Origin: Symbiodinium natans
Taxonomy: Eukaryota > Sar > Dinophyceae > Suessiales > Symbiodiniaceae
Direction: 5' to 3'
Length of the DNA: 37,828 nt
Assembly: GCA_905221605.1 (NCBI GenBank)
Contig: CAJNDS010001059.1
Coordinates: 1 to 37,828, forward strand
Each line of letters starts with the position of its first letter. The first letter of the stretch is position 1. The position numbers and the translations under genes are program-made. Of the stretch, positions 19,023 through 26,847 are shown in pieces. The notes below the pieces were generated by a model that saw nothing but the letters and a program-made list of their open reading frames with translations, ran no database searches and was not told the origin of the DNA.

Positions 19023-19733
19023 TTGCTCCTCCGAGATGAAGCCCAGCAATTGGGCACGCCTGGTTCCAACACCATTCTGGCGCACATCAAGCATGCACTT
19101 GATGTCATGATTGGCGACCACAGACAGCCCGCTGGAGGATCGCGCCCCAATTACCACTTCGTCACGGAGTTGCTGGAGCAAAAGATTTGTGGCCTCAATG
19201 CGGTCCCTGCCGACCTCCACACGCCAGCCACCTTGCCTGCGGCCCTTTTGCGGCAAACGGCCCAAAGTTCCGGCCCGTGGAAAAAGGGACAAGGCGAGAT
19301 GCCCTCTTGGGGCAAGCCCCACCGTTCCTCTGGAGCGTCTGAGGTATTGTTCTCAGCGGTCTCGATGCTGGAATCGATTCTCTGTATGAGCATCGTCAAA
19401 CCGAAGCAAGCCGAGACAGTCATGCAGGCCGCCGGGCTGAAGGCCACTGTCGGACCGGCTGTCAACCTCTCGCTCTGTTCATCCATGCGCCTCCCTCCTG
19501 AGATTGCTGCCATTCTATACGCATGTCGGTACTCGGAGGCGTGCCGCTTCGAGCTGATTGGCGGAGTCCCTCGGCTACGTATGCCACCAGGCCCCACGAT
19601 GCAGCACCTGCTCGGGCGGCCACTGCGTAGCCTTGCAGGCAGGTGGATGGAAACGTGTCGATGGGTACGGGTGCAAGATCAGGATGAGACCCAAACCAAG
19701 CTAGGCAGAAGCTACGGCACCGCACTACTCTGA
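19023..19733 (+). pseudogene. SF1 (UPF1-like) helicase continuation: DEAQ box, motif III and motif IV-like segment
   Basis: The frame is open from 19,023 without an ATG. RDEAQQLG at 19,032-19,055 is the Walker B/motif II of UPF1-like SF1 helicases. IGDHRQPAGG (about 19,109-19,139) is motif III, normally GD..QLPP. LSLCSSMRLPPEIAAILYA (about 19,465-19,520) corresponds to the L..Q.RMHP.I region that precedes motif IV. Order and spacing fit one helicase continuing from the P-loop frame upstream. The shift near 19,000 and the stop at 19,731-19,733 mean no intact helicase is encoded here. Confidence 0.65.
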
Positions 19734-19755
19734 TGGTATAGGTGCATGCTTCCAA

Positions 19756-19986
19756 ATGGCGGCCTGCGCAACCGGGGGCCTAATTGAATGCGCTGAATAT
19801 GTGCGCACACAGGCCAGCTTGTGGAGCATGGATGGCCCTGGCATTGCAACGGCATTACACAAGCACGCCTTCCGAGAACGGACAGTAGCCAGCATCGTGC
19901 TGCCTGCGGAACGCAAAGTTGGGCTGGACCTCTTTGGAACACCACCCCTGCATCAAGCGTGGGCTTTTAAGGCCACCTGGAGATAA
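19756..19986 (+). pseudogene. probable helicase C-terminal fragment
   Basis: A 76-codon frame containing YVRTQASLWSMDGPG and RERTVASIVLPAERK. It lies just after the helicase frame and may be part of the second RecA-like domain in a shifted frame. No clear motif V or VI was found, so the assignment is positional. Confidence 0.3.
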
Positions 19987-21187
19987 GCGGGAGGTTTTTT
20001 ACCGCACACTTCAGCAAGAAGGATGGGGGAGTCCCTCTTTCACCTCCAACTCCTACTCGGGCACCATTGTTAGTCTGCAAACGCGCGGCTTCGTCCTGGA
20101 GCCCCTGCCCAATGCTGTGTATTGTGTCCCCTTCCAGCCGGTGAGGGAAGGAGATGGGGTCGCCCAGTACCTCACCTGCTTGCTAGCGGACACCAGCATT
20201 AGGATGCCGCCCAAGCGGGGATCGGCTCAACGCGAACACAAGGCCGGCATACTGCGAGCCCCCCGTGGTCTTCACCTCCTACCTGTTCGTACGGGTAAGG
20301 CTGCCTCCGAAACTGCGATTGATGTGGACTCTCCGGGAAACAGCCCTGTGCCCGCGGGTAGTCACAGTCCCGACGTGGTAGTTGCTACTGCAGTCGAGGT
20401 TCCTACGCCGCAGCAGTCGCCAGCCCAAGGCGAGGCCACAAACGCGCGCCATGGCGAGCGGTGGGGTACACCATGGCTCCAGCCTCGGGCCGCGAGGGGC
20501 TCCATTGCGGCAGCTGTCAGCCCGCCTCCGCCAGCTAGACGGGACGTTTCCCGAACCCCTTGCGGCACCCCAACGCGGGAGAGAGAACCACTGACGAAGG
20601 AGCCTGCAACGAAAGAGCCTGCGGTTGTGCCGGCCGCGAGTCCTATTGCTCTGGATGCTTGTGTGACGACTCCCTCTAGTGAAGTTGATCACAGGATCGG
20701 AGGGGGTAGCGCCGCCTCGTGTCCACCCCGTAGTGGCGGCAACATTAGGGACCCGCCGCCTGGCGTACGACGTCCACCCAGCCCCCGGACACGGCCCACG
20801 CACACAGCATCTCCGGATGGGATTAGGACGGTTGAGGCGTCACAGCCCCCTTGCGCTAAGTCTCCCACGGACTCACTTGGCCTGACGGAACCAAAATCGG
20901 ATCTCCCTATGCCTCCCCATGGCCTGACGCCCATCCCCGCCAGGCCTGTGCCCGCTGTCCAAGCTCGCAAGGAAAGTCGGCCTCTCGCTTTGGACGAAGA
21001 CGGCTCTCAAAACCACCAAAAGCCAAGCCTCGAGGGCCTAGCGAGCCCAGCGGCACCCGCGATCCCAGCGCCCCAGCCTGCGCAACCATCATGCAGAGCA
21101 ACACAGTCTCGGTCTGTGATCTCATGTGGCGCGCACTTGCAGCGGGACATCACTTTGGTAAGAATGTCAAACCTCGGCCCTACATGA
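19919..21187 (+). CDS. proline/serine-rich, mostly disordered protein segment
   Basis: A frame of 422 codons with no ATG at its start. The first 90 residues look folded (TIVSLQTRGFVLEPL, VYCVPFQPVREGDGVAQYL) and may be the end of the helicase polyprotein. From about residue 95 on, the sequence is dominated by Pro, Ser, Ala, Arg and Thr with short repeats such as TKEPATKEPA, typical of a disordered linker. It overlaps the next ORF in another frame over 21,091-21,187. This points to a linker between domains of a very large protein, or to decayed coding sequence. Confidence 0.4.
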   Translation: MGWTSLEHHPCIKRGLLRPPGDKREVFYRTLQQEGWGSPSFTSNSYSGTIVSLQTRGFVLEPLPNAVYCVPFQPVREGDGVAQYLTCLLADTSIRMPPKRGSAQREHKAGILRAPRGLHLLPVRTGKAASETAIDVDSPGNSPVPAGSHSPDVVVATAVEVPTPQQSPAQGEATNARHGERWGTPWLQPRAARGSIAAAVSPPPPARRDVSRTPCGTPTREREPLTKEPATKEPAVVPAASPIALDACVTTPSSEVDHRIGGGSAASCPPRSGGNIRDPPPGVRRPPSPRTRPTHTASPDGIRTVEASQPPCAKSPTDSLGLTEPKSDLPMPPHGLTPIPARPVPAVQARKESRPLALDEDGSQNHQKPSLEGLASPAAPAIPAPQPAQPSCRATQSRSVISCGAHLQRDITLVRMSNLGPT

Positions 21188-22689
21188 ACCTGCGTGACTC
21201 GCAACACCTCACAACACACTGCCAGCAGCTTCGGGCATATAGGGCCTATGAGGTGTTTTTGAACGGCATACCGAACCAGCTGCAAGACTCGGGTATGCTG
21301 CTCGGAATCGCTGACACGCTACTGCATCTGCCTGAAACGTTTCCGGCAGCGTATTTGAAGGTTTATGACCCTATCATCACGCAGTGCCTTAGATTGTCGG
21401 GGGCATTGCAGCATTTCGACCTTGCTGAAATGTTGGATTGCCCGGTCCCGCAGCTGGACAAAGCGAGGCTTTCGGAGTCCCTGGTGGGGTATGGCTTTCT
21501 TACCACAGCGCAGTACATCGCGGATCTTTTCTCTGCGGTGTCGGACTTGCCGAGTGTCATCAATGCCAGTTTTCCTGCAATGCTCAGCTACGCTGACCCA
21601 GATTATTGGCTGGGTGCACTTCTGCTCGCATTCGAGTCCCACCAAAAAGGTCCCCTGGAGCGTACGGCAGGGCTGCCCATTGTTCTTGGTTTTCCTGAAT
21701 CTGACAATAAAATTACTGACCTGCAGATCAATGTGCCGCCTGCAGCCATGGTGGCCTTCTTGGCTGGCCGCGCTTATCGGTGTCCCACGTGCCCTACTAC
21801 CAAATATGTGATGGACGCGCACAGTGGACTGCCACAAGTCACTGGCCAAGCCTCCCAAGAAGCCTTGCAGGCATGGGCCGCAGCTGCTAAGCACACGGAC
21901 GTGGAAACGGCCAGGCTTGCCCAGCCCAGCCTGAATACGTTCCTAGGCATCACGCTGCAGGGCACACAGACGCTTGGGCAAAGGCACCATCAAGAATTTA
22001 GGCCGGACCTCCCCCCTGCCCATTTCCTTGACGCCATCCGGCTTGCTCTTGCGGCCTCGGTGGCCAACCAAAACATTGATCTTTTTTGGTCAGTTTTTAA
22101 CTTGGAATGGCCTGACACTTCTCACAGAATGGCTGTTTTTCTACGGCGAGTGTTGCCCCTAGAGTGCTTGCTCTCCTCGCCCTGTGCTGCGCCTGTGGAA
22201 GCGAACACTGCAGCAACCTCGCCGGAGGTCGTCAGCATCTCTTCCGAAACTAACGAAGGCTCTCCCTGCCCGATGGATGACATGTCAGACGCGGAGGACG
22301 AACCCGAGGCACAGGTGAATGATTGGCGCTTCTCGGAGCTGCGAACCACTGACCTTGCAGCTTTGCGAGAAGTGGATGTCTCCGCCCCTTTCCGGCTGCC
22401 AGTCATCTTTGATGCGCATTGGAAAGGGATCAGCACCACACCCACCAAGCATGGGCCCCAACGTGGTATGACGCAGCCACTGCTCATTGGGCTGCCATTA
22501 AGGGGCTCATGCGAGCCAAACATCCAACCAAGCAGCGCCTCAACAGCTTCTGGTTTAGGATGTACTGTCATGGCACCCCCAAGGACCCTGATCCTTCGGC
22601 CCTGCGTGCTGCAGTTACCTCCTTCCCCTTTCAGTATAAGGACGAAGGTGTTGTGCAGTACAGGCAAATCCAGGAAGCTGTCCGGGTGA
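21091..22689 (+). CDS. hypothetical protein with Cys pair and acidic tail (frameshifted near 22,440)
   Basis: The ATG-started frame has 532 codons. Residues 1-370 look globular and helical (AYRAYEVFLNGI, DPDYWLGALLLAFESHQKG, DAIRLALAASVANQNIDLFWSVF). A single CPTC pair occurs near residue 232. Residues about 395-420 are acidic (MDDMSDAEDEPEA). After about 22,440 this frame becomes Ser/Pro-rich, while the alternative frame to 22,757 is protein-like (WYDAATAHWAAIKGLM, LNSFWFRMYCHG, EAVRVMWHAAQ). A one-base shift is the simplest explanation. No family recognised. Confidence 0.45.
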   Translation: MQSNTVSVCDLMWRALAAGHHFGKNVKPRPYMNLRDSQHLTTHCQQLRAYRAYEVFLNGIPNQLQDSGMLLGIADTLLHLPETFPAAYLKVYDPIITQCLRLSGALQHFDLAEMLDCPVPQLDKARLSESLVGYGFLTTAQYIADLFSAVSDLPSVINASFPAMLSYADPDYWLGALLLAFESHQKGPLERTAGLPIVLGFPESDNKITDLQINVPPAAMVAFLAGRAYRCPTCPTTKYVMDAHSGLPQVTGQASQEALQAWAAAAKHTDVETARLAQPSLNTFLGITLQGTQTLGQRHHQEFRPDLPPAHFLDAIRLALAASVANQNIDLFWSVFNLEWPDTSHRMAVFLRRVLPLECLLSSPCAAPVEANTAATSPEVVSISSETNEGSPCPMDDMSDAEDEPEAQVNDWRFSELRTTDLAALREVDVSAPFRLPVIFDAHWKGISTTPTKHGPQRGMTQPLLIGLPLRGSCEPNIQPSSASTASGLGCTVMAPPRTLILRPCVLQLPPSPFSIRTKVLCSTGKSRKLSG

Positions 22690-22757
22690 TGTGGCACGCG
22701 GCCCAAACCTCAATGACAAGATACATGCGTATCCCCCATTCCGGACGGCATCCCTGA

Positions 22758-23229
22758 GTGGGGGGTGATGAGCAAGAGCTGCCTCCAATGCAGGTCATGC
22801 CCAGCCGAGGGAGGCGTTCCCATACTGGCCATCGCTCCCGGCGTCCGGACTGGGATGGCTCCTGGCAATAGCCAGCAAACTGTCATCTGAGGGCTCCTAC
22901 TGACGCCATGCGAACGCACCATTGAGTCCTTTCATGGCATGCTGCCTAGCGTGATGTGAGCCCTCACATCTCCTCACCGATACATGCCGCAAGACTACCT
23001 CGGGATACTCTTGGTTTGGCAACCCTCTCGTGGTCTATGCCACGGATTGGATCGTGCTTGTCTTTTGTGTGCTTACAGCTTGCAGCTGTGAACACCCTTC
23101 TGGGTCGGCCCCGCGGTGTGCCTGTGGGAACGGGGGGCCTTTCTTTCGTGGTTGCTCCACTGGCCATCTGCCACGGACTACCCTGGACCGGTCCTGCCTG
23201 GATGTTCCAGCTTTGTCATCGGTAAAACG
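22758..23229 (+). other. degenerate repeat-derived stretch, start of the tandem array
   Basis: No credible ORF. It contains the perfect palindrome at 22,953-22,970 followed by CTCACCG, as in the later hydrolase-derived copies. At about 23,150-23,215 it also has a diverged version of the 175-bp unit (CTCCACTGG ... CTGGACCGGTCCTGC). Confidence 0.45.
22953..22970 (+). repeat. perfect palindrome, array copy A
   Basis: GATGTGAG-CC-CTCACATC is a perfect 8-bp inverted repeat around CC. The same 18 bases recur at 23,586-23,603. Confidence 0.8.
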
Positions 23230-23660
23230 GCCAACCTTCCTTTCCTCTGCCCCCTCTTGGTGGGCAGGTTGCCCGCTTCTATGTGTTACGACCGTGTGTG
23301 AACCCCTCGGACTTGAATGTTGACCATCTATCGTCTGGACGGTGACACCCCCGTGTCGTACAACGGCGTCATGCCAATTGGGAGAGACCAGTTCTACGCG
23401 GAGATCAGGTTCCCACTTCCCTGGCAATGTGCCATCGAGCACCTGTGGACAACCTGGCCTTCACGAGAACCATTCTCGCCTGTGCTTGGGTTGCTGCGGG
23501 GTTCCCTGCCTGCTTGGGTGTATATCTCTGCTTGCGTCAAAGCAGCCATACATGACTACCTCCCCATCGGTAGGTGGCCAAGCCTGATGTGAGCCCTCAC
23601 ATCTCCTCGCCGACGTCTGTCGGTTTGGGCATGGAGGGTCTGATTCTGGTTATTGAACCC
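23230..23660 (+). pseudogene. degenerate copy of the 12.7-kb hydrolase-like gene (copy B)
   Basis: Bases here follow about 12,625-13,150 in the same order. They include a CTTCCT...TGGG.AGG.TGCCC segment, GCCATCGAG.A.CTGTGGA.CAACCTGGC, the CTGCCTGG segment and the palindrome followed by CATCTCCTCGCCG. The reading frame is destroyed by indels and stops, so this is a non-functional duplicate. It shows that the array was seeded by the hydrolase-like gene or that both derive from a common element. Confidence 0.65.
23586..23603 (+). repeat. perfect palindrome, array copy B
   Basis: Identical to 22,953-22,970: eight paired bases on each side of CC, inside the degenerate hydrolase copy. Confidence 0.8.
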
Positions 23661-23739
23661 TCAACCCTCACCGGCCAAGGAGATAGTTGCTTGGCCTTGA
23701 GTGCGAAGTTTCGACTGGGGGACTCTCCCGCTTCCTGCG

Positions 23740-23820
23740 GGGCAGGTGGGGTCCCCGCCTGCTTGAGTTTACCTGATGGCTCTGACTGGAACGAAGCAGT
23801 CAAGCCTGCTTTGGCCGTCG
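23740..23820 (+). repeat. short hydrolase-derived fragment
   Basis: The segment GGTCCCCGCCTGC ... ACCTGATGGCTCTGACTGGA resembles 24,370-24,425 (GCTCCCCGCCCGC ... ACCTGAAGGCTCTGATTGGA) and, less closely, the coding region near 13,000. It is a partial extra copy between copies B and C. Confidence 0.55.
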
Positions 23821-23849
23821 GACGAGACTCTTGTGAGTCAAAAGCACGT

Positions 23850-23965
23850 TGCGCCTTGTGCTCGGAGAGGCTCCACTGGCTGACCACCATGGAGTGCTCT
23901 GGGCTGGTCCTACCCTTTGTTCTTGCCGTTAAGTCCCCACTGGCTGACCACCATGGGGCAACTTT
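23850..23965 (+). repeat. diverged copy of the 175-bp unit
   Basis: It contains TGCTCGGAGAGGCTCCACTGG, CACCATGGAGTGCTCTGGGC and, 30 bases later, GTCCCCACTGGCTGACCACC, in the same order as the two adjacent units at 24.7-25.05 kb. Confidence 0.65.
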
Positions 23966-24085
23966 ATACTTCGGATCCAGAAGGTTGACACCTGCAACGT
24001 CCCGTGTCAAGGCACGACTATGCCCCACCTGTGATGGCGGACTTGTGAACCTTCTCGTGAACGGCCTTGGCTGGTGCTGAATGTA

Positions 24086-24237
24086 GTCGCATCGGTGGCT
24101 GCATGATGGTGGTTTTGTGAATCTGGCAACGTCGCCTTTTGCGACGCACCTGCGCACTCGGTGCTACATGTGTGCTCCTGGCCTCTTCGACGATTTCGAG
24201 TCCTGAGTGCACAGGGTGACCTAGCAGTTCGGCGCGC
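24086..24237 (+). repeat. 155-bp module, first copy
   Basis: It shares GTGGCT.CATGATGGTGGTTTTG, AATCTGGCAA.GTCGC, a GACGA.TTCGAGT.CTGAGT block and CTAG.AGTTC.GCGCG with 25,163-25,319. A small hairpin (GTCGC ... GCGAC) lies in the middle. Confidence 0.7.
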
Positions 24238-24525
24238 TGGCTGTGGACACTTCTACGTGGAGATTATGCACCCGCTGACTTGGCAGGGAGCCATTCCCCA
24301 CTTGTAGAACAACCTGGCCCTCTTGAGACTCTAGAGGGTCACCCTCGTCTGAGCTTGGCCTGCGGCAGGGCCAGTGGGCTCCCCGCCCGCGTGGATGTTA
24401 CCTGAAGGCTCTGATTGGATCAAAGTAGCAATACCATGGAGATCCTTGCACTTCGGCACCAATGTGATGTGAGCCCTCCCATCTCCTTACCGACGTACCT
24501 CGCGGGTTTGGGTTTGGAGGGACCT
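24238..24525 (+). pseudogene. degenerate copy of the hydrolase-like gene (copy C)
   Basis: It aligns by eye to about 12,862-13,130: GGCTGTGGACACTTCTACGT, a GAGATTATGCACCCGCTG segment, CTTGGCAGGGAGCCAT, ACAACCTGGC, GGATGTTACCTGA, and the palindrome followed by CATCTCCTTACCG. An in-frame TAG replaces the codon after the CCACTTG segment, and the frame is otherwise shifted. It starts directly after the first 155-bp module, so module boundaries are sharp. Confidence 0.7.
24466..24483 (+). repeat. palindrome, array copy C (one mismatch)
   Basis: GATGTGAGCCCTCCCATC differs from the perfect copies by one base in the right arm. Confidence 0.7.
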
Positions 24526-24705
24526 GATGCGTGCCGACGCGCAGGCCAGCGCCAAGGTTGCGTGGCCTTGTGTGAGATGCCTGGACTGGGAGGTTCCTCG
24601 TTGTCATTATAAACCCTGTGGCGTTAAGGGTTTGGTAACTCGCTGAGGACTCTCCCCGTGGAATCGGTAGCTGCAGCTACTCTCGCCCCCCCTCTGGCCG
24701 TGCGC

Positions 24706-24880
24706 GGGCACCTCTCTGGGTGGGCACTTGTGCGCCAGGTTGACTGGAGAACCCTGTGCTCGGAGCTACTCCACTGGCTGACCACCATGGAGTGCCCTGG
24801 GCCGGTCCTGCTTTGATTGTTCTTGCTGTCAAGTCCCCACTGGCTGACCTCCATGGGGCATATGCCCCCTGTGCCGGGTG
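24706..24880 (+). repeat. 175-bp tandem unit 1
   Basis: It starts with GGCACCTCTCTGGGTGGGCA and includes TGCTCGGAGCTACTCCACTG, GAGTGCCCTGGGCCGGTC, then GTCCCCACTGGCTGACC and GGGGCATATGC. The same series restarts about 175 bases later. Confidence 0.8.
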
Positions 24881-25050
24881 CGGACACCTCTCTGGGTGGG
24901 CACTTGTACGCCAATGTGAATGGAGCACCCAAAGCTCGGAGCTACTCCACTGGCTGACCACCATGGAGTGCCCTGGGCCGGTCTTGCCTTGATTGTTCTT
25001 GCTGTTAAGTCCCCACTGGCTGACCACCTTGGGGCATATGCACATCTTTC
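24881..25050 (+). repeat. 175-bp tandem unit 2
   Basis: It repeats the preceding unit in the same order with scattered substitutions: GGACACCTCTCTGGGTGGGC, GCTCGGAGCTACTCCACTGG, GAGTGCCCTGGGCCGGTC, then GTCCCCACTGGCTGACCACC and GGGGCATATGC. Confidence 0.8.
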
Positions 25051-25162
25051 ATCCCCCCTAGGGAGTCTGACTTGCAACATCCTTTCGCCGTTGAGTGTCG
25101 GTTGTCTGTCCTTGACAACGAGTACGTGATCCGAACCTCTTCTGATGACCTCGGTTTGAATA

Positions 25163-25319
25163 ACCGCTGTCGCACCAGTGGCTACATGATGGTGGTTTTG
25201 AGAATCTGGCAATGTCGCAATTTGCGATTCCCCCACAAGCTCTGTGCTTCCTTGTGAACCGGGACTTCATTGACGACTTCGAGTACTGAGTCCGTGGGGT
25301 ATCTAGTAGTTCAGCGCGA
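25163..25319 (+). repeat. 155-bp module, second copy
   Basis: Homologous to 24,086-24,237. The central hairpin arms are GTCGC and GCGAT here, with a loop of AATTT instead of CTTTT. Confidence 0.7.
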
Positions 25320-26532
25320 TTGCTCGCTTTGTTTCTTTGGTGTTTGTTTGCTTGGTGGTTGCTTGGTGTGTCTGGCGGATTGTGTGCGCTGACTTTGTTT
25401 CACCCTTTACGTCGAGCCCAACAAGACCGGCCTACTGTGCTACTGATGTAGTAAAGAGGCGTCAGTCCAAAAAAAAACAATGGCCAAGAAAAAATCCGGC
25501 AAACGCTCCATTGTTTGGAAGTGCTTTAAACAATGGTCAGGAAGCTCCGTGAAAAGGCGTTTTTAGCTCTGCGGGCTTTCTGGTGCTCAAGCGCAAAAGT
25601 ATCAAAAGTCGCAGTCGAGGGCTGTAAGGCTTGAAGAGCAAAGGTCTGTACACCGGTTTTTGGTTTCTAAGGGCTGATTCCAGAATGAAGCCTGTCTTGG
25701 AAAACGTTGCTAGGAAAGTCCGCTCTTGTAGTTTGGCTTGCTCTCCTTGCTGGCGTATTGTTGTCAAGACCTTAGGGTTGGTTTTTACAGCGTGGAAGGT
25801 TTTTTCCTTCTGGTTGCAGGTATTACCAGGTACAGGAGGAAGCTGGGCGGAATTGCTGCTCTTTTGGAGGTCTTCCCTCTGCATGGAGTGTTCTGAAGTC
25901 GGAGAATTTCCGGAAGCAAAGCCTGCAGGGAAGTGACAAGGATTGTAAGTGAGTGCTCCTGATGTGGATGGCTTCTATGACTAAGTCGCCATACTGGGAC
26001 AGGCTATTCCAGACATTTTCATGTCTAACTCCATAGATAGAGTTATACAGAACAACAGCTTGCTGAGTTCTGACATGATGACAGGGAAAGCGAAGGTCGG
26101 GCAGAGTTTAAGCCCCTTGATGGATCGAGACAATAACACGGATTTCCTGTTGGGGTGAATGTTAAGCGAGCACCTGTTCCTGAGAAGTGGTAGGGTGATC
26201 TCAGTCTTATCCTCGACCCTTGCAAGAATATACTGCAACGCTTAAGATTGCGAAGTGCTGCTCTCAGTCAAGCGGCTGGTCAAGCATCTGCGGTTACTGC
26301 CACTCTTGCAGGACCTTAAAAGAGCCAAAGAGTCAACTAAACAAAGGGGTGGTGCTGGAAACAGCACGTTTCTGATGCTCTTCCCTTGTCTCGAACTCCA
26401 GAGACATGGCTCGAAACTTATGCGTGCGACGAAAAAAAGAACGGCGAACAACATCGAGTCCCAAGGAAAAATGCACGCCTGAGAGACAAGCAACGTCCGA
26501 CGGGCTGCTAAATTGAAATATTCTCTGAAGAA
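25320..26532 (+). other. unassigned stretch upstream of the YR retrotransposon
   Basis: About 1.2 kb that is more A/T-rich than either side. It holds no long credible ORF. Between about 25,985 and 26,482 one frame reads protein-like (IPDIFMSNSIDRVIQNNSLL, later VKRLVKHLRLLPLLQDLKRA) but is interrupted by stops at 26,156 and near 26,243, so it may be a relic. No repeat shared with the 3' flank of the element was seen. Confidence 0.35.
25480..25566 (+). CDS. tiny basic ORF (28 codons), doubtful
   Basis: It begins MAKKKSGKRS, directly after an A-run, and ends at a TAG. It is strongly basic. Nothing shows that it is expressed; it may be a fragment. Confidence 0.15.
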   Translation: MAKKKSGKRSIVWKCFKQWSGSSVKRRF

Positions 26533-26847
26533 GCATTCGTGACTTGTTACGACAGTGTATGCTAGCCGATGCTCTTGATGCTCTTGGGGGAACATCGAAG
26601 GTGTTCCCCCCTAACGCCCTGGCGGTTAGCCTGCGGAAGCTAGTTCTTGTCCAGACATGTTACAGGTGCAGTTTTGCTACATGCGGACATGTGCCTTTGT
26701 TGACGTGTGCTAGCGCTCAGCTAGCTTATTAGGGACGAACAGAAAGCTAGCTCGAAGAGCAAGCTATAATGTGGCATGGCCTTGAGGAATTCCTTCCGAT
26801 ATGTCTGGCTAGTCCCCGTCAACACGGGGGGGGGCAAAACTTCCAAG
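26533..26847 (+). repeat. terminal repeat A1 (315 bp)
   Basis: Identical by eye to 36,052-36,366, including a run of nine G near its end. Position 26,532 differs from its counterpart 36,051, which sets the left edge. It contains a 9-bp hairpin, several AGCTAG-type motifs and the ATG of the recombinase ORF at 26,769. It is expected to carry the promoter, but no TATA-like element could be assigned. Confidence 0.95.
26586..26610 (+). repeat. perfect 9-bp hairpin inside A1
   Basis: GGGGGAACA pairs with TGTTCCCCC across a 7-base loop. An adjacent imperfect stem (CTAACGCC with GGCGGTTAG) follows at 26,611-26,629. The same structures occur in A2. Confidence 0.85.

Noticed and set aside
22953-25319. 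CRISPR-like array
   Set aside because: The repeats are long, diverged and irregularly spaced, derive from a coding gene, and the context is eukaryotic.
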